Origin: Pseudomonas oryzihabitans
GTDB lineage: Bacteria; Pseudomonadota; Gammaproteobacteria; Pseudomonadales; Pseudomonadaceae
NCBI RefSeq assembly: GCF_014522265.1
Contig: NZ_CP017024.1
Span: 4,288,501 to 4,352,500 of the forward strand
Direction of reading: 5' to 3'
Length of the DNA stretch: 64,000 nucleotides
Below, one piece after another: positions 10,134 to 19,587 of the stretch. The translations under genes were made by a program, and so were the position numbers. Position 1 is the first letter of the stretch. Every line of letters starts with the position of its first letter. The notes beneath the pieces were generated by a model. The model was not told the DNA's origin. It saw only the letters and a list, made by a program, of their open reading frames with translations, and did not search any database.

Positions 10134-12221
10134 TCAGCTCAGCACGGTGAGACCATCGAGGGCGACCACGCCCTGCCCTTGCGGCCTGACCAGCAGCGGA
10201 TTGATCTCGGCCTCCTGCAGGCGCTCGCCCAAGCGCAGGGCCATGTCGGAGAACGCCACGATGCAGTGCGCCGCCGCCTCGACGTCGGCCCTGGGTCGGC
10301 CGCGATAGCCGTCCAGCAAGGGATAGGTACGCAATTCGGCGAGCATTTCCCGGGCATCCTCCAGGGTCACCGGCAGCAGGCGCAGCGTGGTGTCCTGGAA
10401 CAGTTCGGCGGTCACGCCACCCATGCCTAGCAGCAGCGCCGGGCCCAGTTGCGGATCACGGGTGAAGCCGAGGATCAGCTCCTCGCCGCCGCTGACCATT
10501 TCCTGCACCAGGAAGGCCTCGGGATCGAAGCCGACCTGGGTGGTCACCTCGTCGCGCATCCGCTCCAGACGTGCACCGATCCCCTCGGGTCGCTGCCGCA
10601 GGGCCACGCCGCCCACCTCGCTCTTGTGCGGGATGCGCGCCGAGAGCACCTTGAGTACCACCTCGCCGCCCAGTTCGCGGGCCGCCGCCTCGGCCTGACG
10701 CGCATCGCCCACTACCCGCTCGCGGGTCACCGGAATGCCGAAGGTCTCGTAGAGCTGCTTGCTGCGCGCCTCGTCCAGCGGGCCGGGTTGCAGGTCCGCC
10801 AGAGCCACCGACTCGGCCGAGGGAGCGGCGCCGAGCTGCCCCGGGCGCTGCCTTGCATAGCTGCCTTGCAAGGCCAGCGCCTTGAGCGCTCCGGCACAAC
10901 TTTCGGGAGCGCTGAAGGCCACCCCGCCCGAACCGTTGATGCGCTGCGCCGCCGCCGGCGCATGGGGGCTGATATAGGCCAGCACCGGCTTAGTCGAATG
11001 GGCCAGGCTGTCGCGGATGGCATCCGCCATCAGGTGCGGCTGGGCCACCCCGGAGGAACCCACCACGCTGATCACCGCGTCATAGTCGGGGCTGTCCAGC
11101 AGGATGCTGATGGCGCCACGCATCACCTCCGGTTGCAGACCCGCCAGGGTCAGGTCGATGGGATTGCGGTCGAGCACCGCCTGGTCGCCGACGTCCAGGG
11201 CGCGCAGTCGCGCCGCCGTCTCCGCGCCGGGCGGCGGGGTCTGGAAGCCGTTGACGCCCAGGTTGTCGGCGATCAGGGTACCGGCGCCACCGGTGGAGGT
11301 CAGGATGGCTACCCGGGTGCCCTGCATGACCCGGCCACTGGCCAGGGCGAAGGGAATGTCCAGCAGGTCGGCGAAGGTCTCGGCGCGGATCACCCCGAGC
11401 TGGCGGAAATAGGCCGAATAGAGATCGTCCGAGCCAGCCAGGGCGCCGGTATGGGAGGCCGCGGCGCTGGCGCCGGCTTCCGAGCGGCCGACCTTGAACA
11501 CCACCACCGGCTTGCCGGCGGCGCGGGCCCGGCCCACGGCGCGGGTGAACCTGGCGGTGTCGCGCAGCCCTTCGAGGTAGAGGGCGATCACCGCGGTGGC
11601 CGGATCGCCGGCCAGATGGTCGACGAAGTCGGCGACGTCCAGATCCACCTCGTTGCTGGTGGAGATCAGCTTGGAAAAGCCGATGCCGGCCGCCACGCCG
11701 CGAGAGAGCAAGGCACCGAGGATGCCGCCGCTCTGGGAGACCAGGGCCACCCTGCCCGGCAGCAGGGCGTCCATGTCCAGGGCGCCACTGGCGGACAGGG
11801 TGATGCGCTCGCTGACGTTGACCAGGCCGATGGTATTGGGGCCGAGGATACGCATGCCGCCGCGCGCGGCCTGGAGTTCCGCCTGGCGGCGGATGCCGCT
11901 CTCCCCGGTTTCGCCATAGCCGCCGGCCAGCACGATGGCCGCCGCACAGCCCAGCGCCGCCAGTTCGGCCACCGCCTGATTGGCACGTTCGGCACCCAGC
12001 AGGATGACAGCCACGTCCGGCACCTCGGGCAACTCGGCGATAGAGGGATAGCAGCGCAGGCCGTCGATCTCCTCGTAGCGCGGATTGACCGGATAGAGGC
12101 GTCCCTGGAAGCCATGCTTGCGCAGGAAGGCGATGGGCCGGCCGGAGGTCTTGCGGGCGTCGCCCGAGGCGCCGATGACGGCGACGCTGGCCGGACTGAG
12201 CAGACGGTCGAGGGCGCTCAT
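10134..12221 (-). CDS. ADP-forming acyl-CoA synthetase (acetate-CoA ligase family)
   Basis: 695 residues. Start taken at 12221 (MSALDRLLSPASVAVIG), where ATGA overlaps the stop of the enoyl-CoA hydratase gene; the longer upstream frame only shadows that gene. Domains: CoA-binding Rossmann (1-130, AVIGASGDARKTSGRP), succinyl-CoA-synthetase-like flavodoxin domains (150-440) with the phospho-histidine motif ASHTGALAGSD (H257), and a C-terminal ATP-grasp domain (about 480-690, EVVLKVLSARIPHKSEVGGV). It makes an acyl-CoA from a free acid with ATP to ADP and phosphate. FerA of sphingomonads, a feruloyl-CoA synthetase, belongs to this family and also pairs with a hydratase, so an aromatic or branched acid is plausible; the true substrate is not shown. 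Confidence 0.88.
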   Translation of the reverse strand: MSALDRLLSPASVAVIGASGDARKTSGRPIAFLRKHGFQGRLYPVNPRYEEIDGLRCYPSIAELPEVPDVAVILLGAERANQAVAELAALGCAAAIVLAGGYGETGESGIRRQAELQAARGGMRILGPNTIGLVNVSERITLSASGALDMDALLPGRVALVSQSGGILGALLSRGVAAGIGFSKLISTSNEVDLDVADFVDHLAGDPATAVIALYLEGLRDTARFTRAVGRARAAGKPVVVFKVGRSEAGASAAASHTGALAGSDDLYSAYFRQLGVIRAETFADLLDIPFALASGRVMQGTRVAILTSTGGAGTLIADNLGVNGFQTPPPGAETAARLRALDVGDQAVLDRNPIDLTLAGLQPEVMRGAISILLDSPDYDAVISVVGSSGVAQPHLMADAIRDSLAHSTKPVLAYISPHAPAAAQRINGSGGVAFSAPESCAGALKALALQGSYARQRPGQLGAAPSAESVALADLQPGPLDEARSKQLYETFGIPVTRERVVGDARQAEAAARELGGEVVLKVLSARIPHKSEVGGVALRQRPEGIGARLERMRDEVTTQVGFDPEAFLVQEMVSGGEELILGFTRDPQLGPALLLGMGGVTAELFQDTTLRLLPVTLEDAREMLAELRTYPLLDGYRGRPRADVEAAAHCIVAFSDMALRLGERLQEAEINPLLVRPQGQGVVALDGLTVLS

Positions 12222-13030
12222 CGTTGGCCACCATTGCTCTTGCGCTCCAGGAAGGCGGCGACCGACTCCTGGTGTTCGCTTGAGGTGTAGCAGATGCCCT
12301 GGGCCTGGCTGCCCATGGCCGAGATCTGGCCCTGGGTCAGTTCGAAGGTATTGTTGAGGATCGACTTGCTCAGCCCCAGCGCCGTGGCGGAACCGGCGGA
12401 CAGTTGCAGCGCCCAGTCCTGGGCCGCTGGCAGCAGAGCATCGTGGGGCACCACCCGGTCGATCATGTTGATGCGCTCGGCTTCGCCCGGCGCGACGGTG
12501 CGACCGGTGAAGATCAGCTCCTTGGCCCGGCTCAGGCCGACCCGCCGTGGCAGGAAGTAGAGGCCACCACCGTCGGGGATGAGGCCGCGGGCGATGTAGC
12601 TCATGGCGAAGGACGCCTGCTCGGACGCGATGATGAAGTCGCAGCTCAGCGCCATGTCGCAGCCCAGCCCGGTGGCGGCGCCGTTGACCGCGGCGATGGT
12701 CGGCTTGGGCAGGTTGTGCAGCAGCGAAACGGCATGGTGAACCCGTTGCTGGCGCTTCCAGCCGTTGAAGGCCACCGAACCGGCCGGCGCACTCATGCGC
12801 GCCTGCATGCCCTTGATGTCGCCGCCGGCGCAAAAGCCCTTGCCGGTACCGGTCAGGATCAGCGCCTTGATCGCGCTGTCGGCGGCGATGCACTCCAGGT
12901 GCTCGATCAGCAGGGTGCGCATGTCGTCGCTGATGGCATTGCGCGCTTCGGGGCGGTTGAGCGTCAGGGTGGCGATGCCCTGGGTCACCGTCAGCTCGAT
13001 GGGGGTCGAGGATTCGGGAGCTGTCGTCAT
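12218..13030 (-). CDS. Enoyl-CoA hydratase/isomerase family protein
   Basis: 270 residues of crotonase fold: LTLNRPEARNAIS, oxyanion-hole segments GFCAGGDIKGM and NGAATGLGCDMALSCDF, and the ARGLIPDGGGLYFLPR helix. At the usual second glutamate position the protein reads IPDGGG, so the exact reaction (hydratase, isomerase or lyase) is open. AGAGAGG is 6 nt before the ATG. It is the first gene of the operon with the acyl-CoA synthetase (ATGA overlap) and is divergent from the IclR regulator, whose putative operator is about 100 nt upstream. It probably acts on the CoA ester made by the synthetase. Confidence 0.88.
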   Translation of the reverse strand: MTTAPESSTPIELTVTQGIATLTLNRPEARNAISDDMRTLLIEHLECIAADSAIKALILTGTGKGFCAGGDIKGMQARMSAPAGSVAFNGWKRQQRVHHAVSLLHNLPKPTIAAVNGAATGLGCDMALSCDFIIASEQASFAMSYIARGLIPDGGGLYFLPRRVGLSRAKELIFTGRTVAPGEAERINMIDRVVPHDALLPAAQDWALQLSAGSATALGLSKSILNNTFELTQGQISAMGSQAQGICYTSSEHQESVAAFLERKSNGGQR

Positions 13031-13112
13031 GGGAGGCCTCTCTTATTCTTGGGTTGATTGGCTGCCCGGATCTGCGCCAGGCTTGAAATCAATCTGCGCG
13101 AGGAGACCTGTC

Positions 13113-13955
13113 ATGACAACGCAGCCATTCCACCAGGTGGAACACGCCGTCGCCGAGCCGCACGCCGCCGACATGCCTGGCCAGGGCAAGGCACCGGCCA
13201 ACCGCTCGCTGGAGCGTGGCCTGGATGTCCTGCGCGCCTTTCGTCCGGGCACCGAATACCTCACCAATGGCGACCTCAGCGACCTCCTCGGCCTGGCCAA
13301 GTCCACCGTCAGCCGCCTGACCCAGACCCTGGTGCGTACCGGCTTTCTGGACTACGACGGCGGCCGCAGCGCCTATCGCCTGGCGCCGACCTTTCTCGGC
13401 CTGGCCCATGCCATGCACCAGGGCAGCAGCCTCCTGCAGGCCGCCTCGCCGCTGATGATCAAGGTGGCGCGGGAGCACCAGGTCAACGTCAGTCTGGCGG
13501 CGGCGGACCGCGACGAGATGATCTACCTGGAGTCGATTCGCCTGAGTCAACGCAAGACCCCGCGCAACGTCCTGGTCGGCCAGCGCCTGCCGATGGACAT
13601 CACCTCCCTGGGCCGCGCCTGCCTCGCCGGCCTGGGCGAAGCCCAGCGCGAAACGCTGATCGCCACCTTCTGCGCCCGCCGCTGCGAGGCACGCCGGGCG
13701 CCACTGGAACAGGAGATCCGCGCCGCCCTTGCCAGCGTCCGCAGCAAGGGCTACTGCCTGGCTGCCTGGCAACCCGAAGTGGTCGCCATCGCCGCCCCCC
13801 TCGGCCTCCCCGGCTATCGCACCCATGCCCTCAACATCAGCCTGGCCACCCCGCTGTCGGAGGCGGAGATCGAGGAGCGCTATGCCGGGGTGCTGCTGGA
13901 ATTGGCCAGGGAGATCAGGGCGGCGTGTGGGAGTGATCCTGGCGGACTGACGTGA
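13113..13955 (+). CDS. IclR-family transcriptional regulator
   Basis: 280 residues from ATG 13113, chosen because AGGAG lies 7 nt upstream; the frame extends to 12765 only as a shadow of the divergent gene. The winged-helix domain (about 28-95) has SLERGLDVLRAF and a recognition helix LGLAKSTVSRLTQTLVRTGF. The effector domain (110-270) carries the IclR signature LPMDITSLGRACLAGL. It is divergent from the hydratase/synthetase operon. A palindrome TTCCAC-CAG-GTGGAA (13128-13142) lies inside codons 6-10 and is repeated before the importer operon, suggesting autoregulation and control of both operons. Confidence 0.92.
   Translation: MTTQPFHQVEHAVAEPHAADMPGQGKAPANRSLERGLDVLRAFRPGTEYLTNGDLSDLLGLAKSTVSRLTQTLVRTGFLDYDGGRSAYRLAPTFLGLAHAMHQGSSLLQAASPLMIKVAREHQVNVSLAAADRDEMIYLESIRLSQRKTPRNVLVGQRLPMDITSLGRACLAGLGEAQRETLIATFCARRCEARRAPLEQEIRAALASVRSKGYCLAAWQPEVVAIAAPLGLPGYRTHALNISLATPLSEAEIEERYAGVLLELAREIRAACGSDPGGLT
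13128..13142. promoter_or_regulatory. putative IclR operator at regulator start
   Basis: TTCCAC-CAG-GTGGAA, a perfect 6-3-6 palindrome within the first codons of the IclR gene and 98 nt upstream of the divergent hydratase start. It has the same core and spacing as 10109-10123. IclR-family sites commonly have this 15-bp size. Confidence 0.55.
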
Positions 13956-14037
13956 TGTCTCGGGGCAACATCTCCGCCCGAGAGGCCATCCTTCCGCTCC
14001 GTGGTGTCACTCCTGCCTATTACTGAAGACTGGTTGA

Positions 14038-14078
14038 GCCCGGTAGTACAGCGGGGGCACCGCCCTACCTGACCGGGC
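14038..14078. terminator. hairpin between convergent genes
   Basis: GCCCGGT (14038-14044) pairs with ACCGGGC (14072-14078), with an inner GCGG/CCGC stem. It sits in the 144-nt gap between the iclR-type gene and the convergent NmrA-family gene. No T-tract, so only a candidate terminator. Confidence 0.4.
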
Positions 14079-14099
14079 TACGTCCCGGCCCGGCCAGGT

Positions 14100-15062
14100 T
14101 CACTCGGCACGCCCGGCCTCGCCCAGGTGCTCCAGCGCCCACTGCTCTGCGCTGGTCACCGCGAAACCGTGCCGGGCATTGAAGGTGGTTTCCATCGGCC
14201 AGGCGACGCCGCGGCCCTGGGCGAAGACGGCACGGTACTTCTTGATGTGCTTGGCATCCTCGTCGGACTCCTGCTCCATGGCGTCCACCAGGTAGGGAAC
14301 CGACCAGACATTGGTTTTGAAGGGACGCTTCAATACCCGCTCCAGCAGCTCGGCCAGCTCGCCATAGGCCAGGGTATCACCCGCGAGATAGACGATTTCA
14401 TTGCAGAAACGTGGCTCGAAGAAGACGATCTCGGCGGTCAGCCTGCCGATGTCGTCAGGGGTGGTCAGGGTCACGCAGGTATCCAGGCTGCCCAGTGCAT
14501 TCACGGTAGCCGTTACGAGGTCGACCACCCCGAACACGGGTTCGAACAGGAAGCTGGTGAACATCCCGGTGGAGATGATCACCCACTCGGTCTGGCGCTG
14601 GGCGCGCAGCAATTCCCGCACCTCGAGTTGCGCATCGAACAGGTCCTGGGGACTGCCCCGACCGATGACGTCGTAGTCCACCCCGAATTGCCAGGGAAAG
14701 TAGCGTTTCACGCCGGAGGCGAGTGCTGCACGCGCCAGTTTCATGGGGGTTTCCCGTCCTGCCACCATGCCGGCACAACCGACGACGGTATCGAATTGGG
14801 CGAAGACCGCCGCCAGCTGCTCGATGGAATCCCTGACCAGGTCGGCAGCAACCAGCTCGACGCCGAGCGCGCGCAGCTCGTCTATCTCCCTTTTCTTGCC
14901 AGGCTCCTGGCTGTCGAGCGTGGCCTGGCGCAGCAGCACGCTGATCCGCGAGCCCGGCTTTTGCCCGGAGAGCCGGGCGAGATTGCGCAGCACCGGCAGA
15001 CCGAGTTCGCCGGCGCCGAGTACGAGAATGGATTGGGTAGCGGTAGGGAATTGGGCAGTCAT
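14100..15062 (-). CDS. NmrA-family NAD(P)-binding protein (isoflavone-reductase-like)
   Basis: 320 residues from the second of two adjacent ATG codons (15062), which has GGAGG at a better distance than the first. Rossmann start SILVLGAGELGLPVLRNLA (GxGxxG), then a basic loop SVLLRQATLDS where NADPH-type enzymes bind the 2'-phosphate. Family members are atypical short-chain reductases or redox sensors without the YxxxK site. It is divergent from an HxlR regulator gene 92 nt away, a common arrangement in which the regulator controls the reductase. The substrate is unknown. Confidence 0.85.
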   Translation of the reverse strand: MTAQFPTATQSILVLGAGELGLPVLRNLARLSGQKPGSRISVLLRQATLDSQEPGKKREIDELRALGVELVAADLVRDSIEQLAAVFAQFDTVVGCAGMVAGRETPMKLARAALASGVKRYFPWQFGVDYDVIGRGSPQDLFDAQLEVRELLRAQRQTEWVIISTGMFTSFLFEPVFGVVDLVTATVNALGSLDTCVTLTTPDDIGRLTAEIVFFEPRFCNEIVYLAGDTLAYGELAELLERVLKRPFKTNVWSVPYLVDAMEQESDEDAKHIKKYRAVFAQGRGVAWPMETTFNARHGFAVTSAEQWALEHLGEAGRAE

Positions 15063-15154
15063 CATGCCTCCAGACGTCAGGTGTAAGATGAGCGAATGCT
15101 GGCAGACGCCAGCGGCGCTCAGAAGAAGGCACACGCGTGATACCAGGGGACGAG

Positions 15155-15622
15155 ATGACCGATCTGGAGATCCTCCGACAGTCCGAAGCCATCTGCCAGA
15201 CGCTCAGGCGGGACGAAGACGGCGTACGCCGGGAGGTGCTGACCCATGCGGGCAGTCGCTGGTCCCTGGGGGTCCTGCATGCGCTTGGGGTCTATGGCGT
15301 CATGCGGCATGCCGAGCTGGCGCGGCAACTCTCGGGCATCACCCAGCGGATGCTGACCAAGACCCTGCGCGCCCTCGAACGTGACGGCCTGCTGCTGCGC
15401 CACGACTTCGACGAAGTCCCGCCCCGGGTCGAATACGAATTGACGCCGCTGGGCCTGAGTCTGCTGATCCGGATGACGCCCATCTGGACCTGGGTCATCG
15501 AGAATGTCGAAGACTTCCGCGCCGCGCGCCGTGCCTTCGATGAGCGAGTTCACGAGAAGCCGGCGTGGCAATCGCCAAGGCCCATGCCGGACGAGCCAAT
15601 TGACGAAGACCCACGGCCCTGA
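15155..15622 (+). CDS. HxlR-family transcriptional regulator
   Basis: 155 residues from ATG 15155 (GGGGA four bases upstream); a GTG at 15137 is an alternative. The HxlR winged helix is clear: REVLTHAGSRWSLGVLHAL, then RHAELARQLSGITQRMLTKT as recognition region and RALERDGLLLRHDF leading into the wing (PPRVEYELTPLGLSL). Such proteins respond to reactive electrophiles or aldehydes and usually regulate an adjacent divergent gene, here the NmrA-family gene. The acidic/proline C-terminal tail after residue 130 is not typical of the family. Confidence 0.9.
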   Translation: MTDLEILRQSEAICQTLRRDEDGVRREVLTHAGSRWSLGVLHALGVYGVMRHAELARQLSGITQRMLTKTLRALERDGLLLRHDFDEVPPRVEYELTPLGLSLLIRMTPIWTWVIENVEDFRAARRAFDERVHEKPAWQSPRPMPDEPIDEDPRP

Positions 15623-15751
15623 ATGGAACCGCCAGGGCAGCCACTGCGTTCCGCGGTGGCTGCCATCGTGACCCAGGCCTGGCCGGTGAACGCCAAACGG
15701 ACCCTGCCGCCCCTTTCGTGCTCGCACCTCACCCACTCAGGAGTCGCACCC

Positions 15752-16375
15752 ATGAGACGTTCCAGCCTGGATCATCTGGTCATCGTGGCCCCGACCCTCG
15801 CCGCGGGCGCTCTGCATGTCGAGCAGCGCCTGGGCGTGGCGCTGCAGCCCGGCGGCAAACACGCGCGCATGGGCACCCACAACCTCCTGCTGCGTCTGGG
15901 TGACTGCTACCTGGAAGTCATAGCCCCGGACCCGGATGCTCCACCGCCGACCAGACCTCGCTGGTTCGGGCTGGATGAGCTGGGCCCCGATGCCGAGCCC
16001 CGCCTGGCGCACTGGGTGGCCAGGACCCGGGGATTGGCTGAGGCGGATGCGCGCCTCACGCAGACCTTCGGCCGCATCGAGTCGATGAGCCGCGGCACGC
16101 TGGCCTGGCAGATATCGATCCACGCCGATGGACAGCTGCGGCTGGGTGGTGTCCTGCCCAGCCTGATCGACTGGGGCGATGCCCGGCACCCCGCGTCAGG
16201 GCTGATCGACCAGGGCTGCTGCTTGCAGCGTCTGGAACTCAGGCATCCCGATGCCGCAGTGCTCGGGCAGCAGCTGGAGGCGATCGGTTTTTCCGGGCCC
16301 GTCGCGGTGATGCCTGGCGAGAGACCCGACCTGCTGGCCTATCTGGAGACGCCAACGGGTCTGAAGACCCTCTGA
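15752..16375 (+). CDS. VOC/glyoxalase-like domain protein
   Basis: 207 residues from ATG 15752, with CAGGAG 8 nt upstream; the frame back to 15623 has no ribosome site. SSLDHLVIVAPTLAAGALHV, the HARMGTHNLLLRLGDCYLEV beta strands and the LEVIAPDPDAP turn match the Glyoxalase_3 family of VOC proteins. H5-type metal ligand (LDHL) and the E of YLEVIAP are present. The family includes uncharacterised dioxygenase/isomerase-like proteins. It is 129 nt downstream of the HxlR gene on the same strand, so a shared transcript is possible. Confidence 0.8.
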   Translation: MRRSSLDHLVIVAPTLAAGALHVEQRLGVALQPGGKHARMGTHNLLLRLGDCYLEVIAPDPDAPPPTRPRWFGLDELGPDAEPRLAHWVARTRGLAEADARLTQTFGRIESMSRGTLAWQISIHADGQLRLGGVLPSLIDWGDARHPASGLIDQGCCLQRLELRHPDAAVLGQQLEAIGFSGPVAVMPGERPDLLAYLETPTGLKTL

Positions 16376-16409
16376 TGGCCAACCGCTGGCGGCCGACCCG
16401 CACGCCCAC

Positions 16410-17635
16410 TCAGCCCGGCACCACCAGCCCCTTGGCGCGGTAGGCGTCGATATCGATGCCATAGGCACCCGAGGGTTTTACCGCGCGGACGCTGATGAGG
16501 CGCCCCTGCTCATCGAGCGGATTGCGCGCCAGGTCGAGTACCTGCTCCGGTCGCGGCTGCTTGCTGGTGTCCAGCACGATCAGCACCCGCGGCTTCAATT
16601 TGCTGCCGGCGTCGAAGCCGATGATGATGCCCACCTCACCGGTGCTCAGCTCGACGATCTCGCCCGGCGGATAGACGCCGATCAGCTGGATGAAGGCCAG
16701 GACGACGACTTCGTCGAATTGCGTGCCCCGCGCTTCGAAGAGGACGCGCAAGGCTTCCAGGCTGGAACGGCCCTCGCTGTAGGGGCGATCGCTGGTGATG
16801 GCGTCGTAGGCATCCACCACGGCGATGATCTTGGCCTTGAAGGGGATGCGCTGCGCTGGCAACTGGCGGGGGTAGCCCTTGCCATCCATGCGTTCGTGGT
16901 GGGTATGGGCGACGTCGACGGCGGCGGGCGGCACCTCGCTGTTGGCCATCAGCAACTGATAGCCGTAGGTGGTATGGGCCTGCATGATGCGGAATTCTTC
17001 CTCGGTCAGGCGGCCTGGCTTGTTGAGGATCTCGTCGGGCACCTTGATCTTGCCGACGTCGTGCAGCATGCCGCACACCCCGAGTTCTTCCAGTTCGAGG
17101 GCAGCATGCCCAGCGCCTTGCCCAGGGCGATGGCATAGAGCGAGACGCGCAGGCAGTGTTCCGCGGTGTAGTGGTCACGCTGCTTGATGCGCGCCAGCCA
17201 GAGGCTGGCCGCGGGATGCTTGAGCACGCTCTCGACGCACTCGCCGACCGCCCGCCGGACTTCGCTGACGTTGAGTTCCTTGCCGAATTTGACGGCGTCG
17301 AGCATCCGCATCGATACGGCTCGGGCCTCGCGCCACACCGGTTCGGTGGTCTTGACCTCACCCCGGTAGTCGATGGCATAGGTCTTGGCCTGAGCGCTGG
17401 CCGCCAGGTTGGCGGACAGGTTAGCCGATAGCGGCGTCACGGCAGGACTCTGGCGCCGGTCCACCCAGACGAACTCGCAGGTGTCCTGCAGGGTGCGGAG
17501 ATCCTGCACGCTCTGGATGGGGAATCCCTGGAACAGGAAGGGCGTGCCTTCCCAGGGCCGATCCAGTTCGCAGACGTACATGCCCAGCTGCAACTGGGAC
17601 ACGGGCACTCTGATGCTGTATTGGGGCAGCGCCAT
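16410..17635 (-). pseudogene. HD-GYP c-di-GMP phosphodiesterase with DUF3391 domain, frameshifted
   Basis: The protein starts at 17635 (MALPQYSIRVPVSQLQLGMY, DUF3391) and reads to ALGKALGMLP in one frame. It continues in the next as LELEELGVCGMLHDVGKIK and ends at 16410. One base is missing in the GGG run 17099-17101 (CCC in the gene). The rejoined product, about 408 residues, has the HD pair (LHDVGK), HHERMDGKGYP (the HHE and GYP motifs) and PDEILNKPG, all needed for hydrolysis of cyclic di-GMP to GMP or pGpG. If the frameshift is real, only the DUF3391 domain is made, with a wrong tail. A sequencing error is more likely, because six other genes here show the same defect. Confidence 0.85.
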
Positions 17636-17786
17636 GGCTTCTCGGCAAGCACGTCGGTGGGCGGGATTTAATAGGTATTACAATAACCATTGATACCAAA
17701 ATGCCATCATCCAGGGAAGCATCCAGCCTGCCCGCGCCGATGAGCTGGCAAAAAACAGTGGTCAGAGGTAACTATCTGTAACTTCG

Positions 17787-17813
17787 GGGCGCGCGATACC
17801 AGACGGCGCGCCC
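17787..17813. terminator. GC-rich hairpin after chemotaxis receptor gene
   Basis: Perfect 8-bp stem GGGCGCGC / GCGCGCCC with an 11-nt loop, ending 6 nt past the receptor gene's stop codon on the minus strand. No T-tract follows. Confidence 0.5.
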
Positions 17814-17818
17814 TCCCC

Positions 17819-19447
17819 TCACGCCAGCTTGAAGCGTCGCACCAGCGTCTGCAGTTCGCCGGCCAGTTCCGACAGTTGCTCGCTGGCACCCACGGTTTCG
17901 CGGTTGCCGTCGCTGGTCTGCACCGACAGATCGCGAATGCTGATGAGGTTGCGGTCCACCTCGCGAGAGACGTGGGCCTGCTCTTCGGAGGCGGTGGCGA
18001 TCTGCAGGTTGCGCTCGTCGATCAGGCGCACGGCCTGGAGGATGTCGCTCAGCGCCGCCCCGGCTTCCTGGGCCACCGCATAGGTGGCCTGGGCCTGGGT
18101 GGAGCTGAGCTGCATGGAATCCACGGCTTCGGCCGAGCCCTTCTGGATCGCCTGGATCATCTGCTCGATCTCGCGGGTCGAGGTCTGGGTACGATGCGCC
18201 AGGGCGCGGACCTCGTCGGCGACCACGGCGAAACCGCGACCCTGTTCGCCCGCCCGGGCGGCCTCGATGGCCGCGTTGAGCGCCAGCAGATTGGTCTGCT
18301 CGGCGATGGCGCCGATCACGCTGAGCACCTGGCTGATGTCCTGGGCCTGTCCGGCCAGGCCTTCGACCTGCACCGAGGTGGACTGCACCTGCTGGGTGAG
18401 GCGCTGCATGGCATCGAGGGCCTGGCCAACCTTGGCATTACCGCTTTCCGCGGCGGCGCTGGAGTCCCGCGCGGCCTGGGAGGTGGACGAGGCGTTGCGG
18501 GCCACCTCTTCCACCGCGGCGCTCATCTCGGTGACCGCGGTAGCGGCCTGGTCGATCTCGGCGTTCTGACTCGCCAGGGCACGGCTGGCCTGGTCGGTGA
18601 CGGCGTGCATGGTGCGCGCGGTGTCGCTCAGGCGGCTGGAAGAACTGGATATGCCATGCAGGGTGTCCTTGAGGTTGTCCTGCATCTGCGCCAGGGCGCG
18701 CATCAGCCCGGCGGCTTCGTCCTTGCCGGTGGGATCGATCTTGCCGGTCAGCTCGCCCTGGGCGATGGCATTGGCCACGGCCAGGGAAGCGCCGATCGGC
18801 TGGGCCAGGCTACGGGTCAGCCGCCAGGCCAGCAGCAGGGTGACCAGCACCGCCAGCAGCATGATGCCGACCACGATCCTGACACTCTGGTCATAGATAC
18901 CCGTCGCCGCTTCCCCGGCATGGCGGGCGCCTTCGCCGTTGAATTCGCGCAGCCGGGTCAGTTGCTCCTGATAGCCTTCGGCGCGCTGGCGCTGCTCGCC
19001 ATTGGCCAGTTTGAGCGCTTCGGCGCGATCGCTGGCGGCCAGGGTCACCACCCGATCCAGTCCGTCCAGATAGCCTTTCATCTGCAGGGCGGCCTGGTCG
19101 AAGTTGCTGCGTTCCTCGGCGGTGGAAATCAGGTGGTCGCGGTAATAGGCCGTCCGGGCGTTCATCAGATCGCGATTCACCTGGATCTGCCGGGTGGCGA
19201 GGGCCATGGCCGCGCTGTCCTCGCTGGCCAGCAGCCGGATGCTTTCGAGGCGGGTGTGCAGCAGCGCGACCTGAATGTCATCGGTGGTCTGGACGCTCGC
19301 CAGCCATTCGGCTTCCATCGCCTGCTCGGTGGCGCGCAGGGCCTTGAGCTGGACCAGGGCGAAGGCGCCGAGCAGCATCACGAACAGGGTGACCGCACCG
19401 AAGCAGAGGGTGGCGCGGGGGGCGATGCGTAGCTGACGAAGATTCAA
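17819..19447 (-). CDS. Methyl-accepting chemotaxis protein
   Basis: 542 residues: membrane helix about 13-33, a periplasmic four-helix-bundle sensor (about 35-190), a second membrane helix ([18 protein letters not shown]), HAMP (about 212-265), then the cytoplasmic signalling hairpin. The highly conserved hairpin tip [20 protein letters not shown] is intact, flanked by methylation helices. It relays a ligand signal to CheA/CheW; the small helical sensor suggests a small organic ligand. It has no C-terminal CheR-tethering pentapeptide (ends RRFKLA). Monocistronic, followed by a hairpin. Confidence 0.95.
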   Translation of the reverse strand: MNLRQLRIAPRATLCFGAVTLFVMLLGAFALVQLKALRATEQAMEAEWLASVQTTDDIQVALLHTRLESIRLLASEDSAAMALATRQIQVNRDLMNARTAYYRDHLISTAEERSNFDQAALQMKGYLDGLDRVVTLAASDRAEALKLANGEQRQRAEGYQEQLTRLREFNGEGARHAGEAATGIYDQSVRIVVGIMLLAVLVTLLLAWRLTRSLAQPIGASLAVANAIAQGELTGKIDPTGKDEAAGLMRALAQMQDNLKDTLHGISSSSSRLSDTARTMHAVTDQASRALASQNAEIDQAATAVTEMSAAVEEVARNASSTSQAARDSSAAAESGNAKVGQALDAMQRLTQQVQSTSVQVEGLAGQAQDISQVLSVIGAIAEQTNLLALNAAIEAARAGEQGRGFAVVADEVRALAHRTQTSTREIEQMIQAIQKGSAEAVDSMQLSSTQAQATYAVAQEAGAALSDILQAVRLIDERNLQIATASEEQAHVSREVDRNLISIRDLSVQTSDGNRETVGASEQLSELAGELQTLVRRFKLA

Positions 19448-19587
19448 GACGGGCTCCTTGGATCGGCGGAAGGCGATCCTCTAAAGCCCGTATCGACTGA
19501 CTAATGCCTTTCTTTAGCGCGTCAGCGATTGGCGCGACAAGAAAGCTGCGGAGGCTGTCCAGCGGCTGCATGGCGCGTCGCAATGAC

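Noticed and set aside
10134-12893. 919-residue version of the acyl-CoA synthetase
   Set aside because: The extra N-terminus translates the enoyl-CoA hydratase gene out of frame; the real start at 12221 has ATGA coupling and begins the CoA-binding domain.
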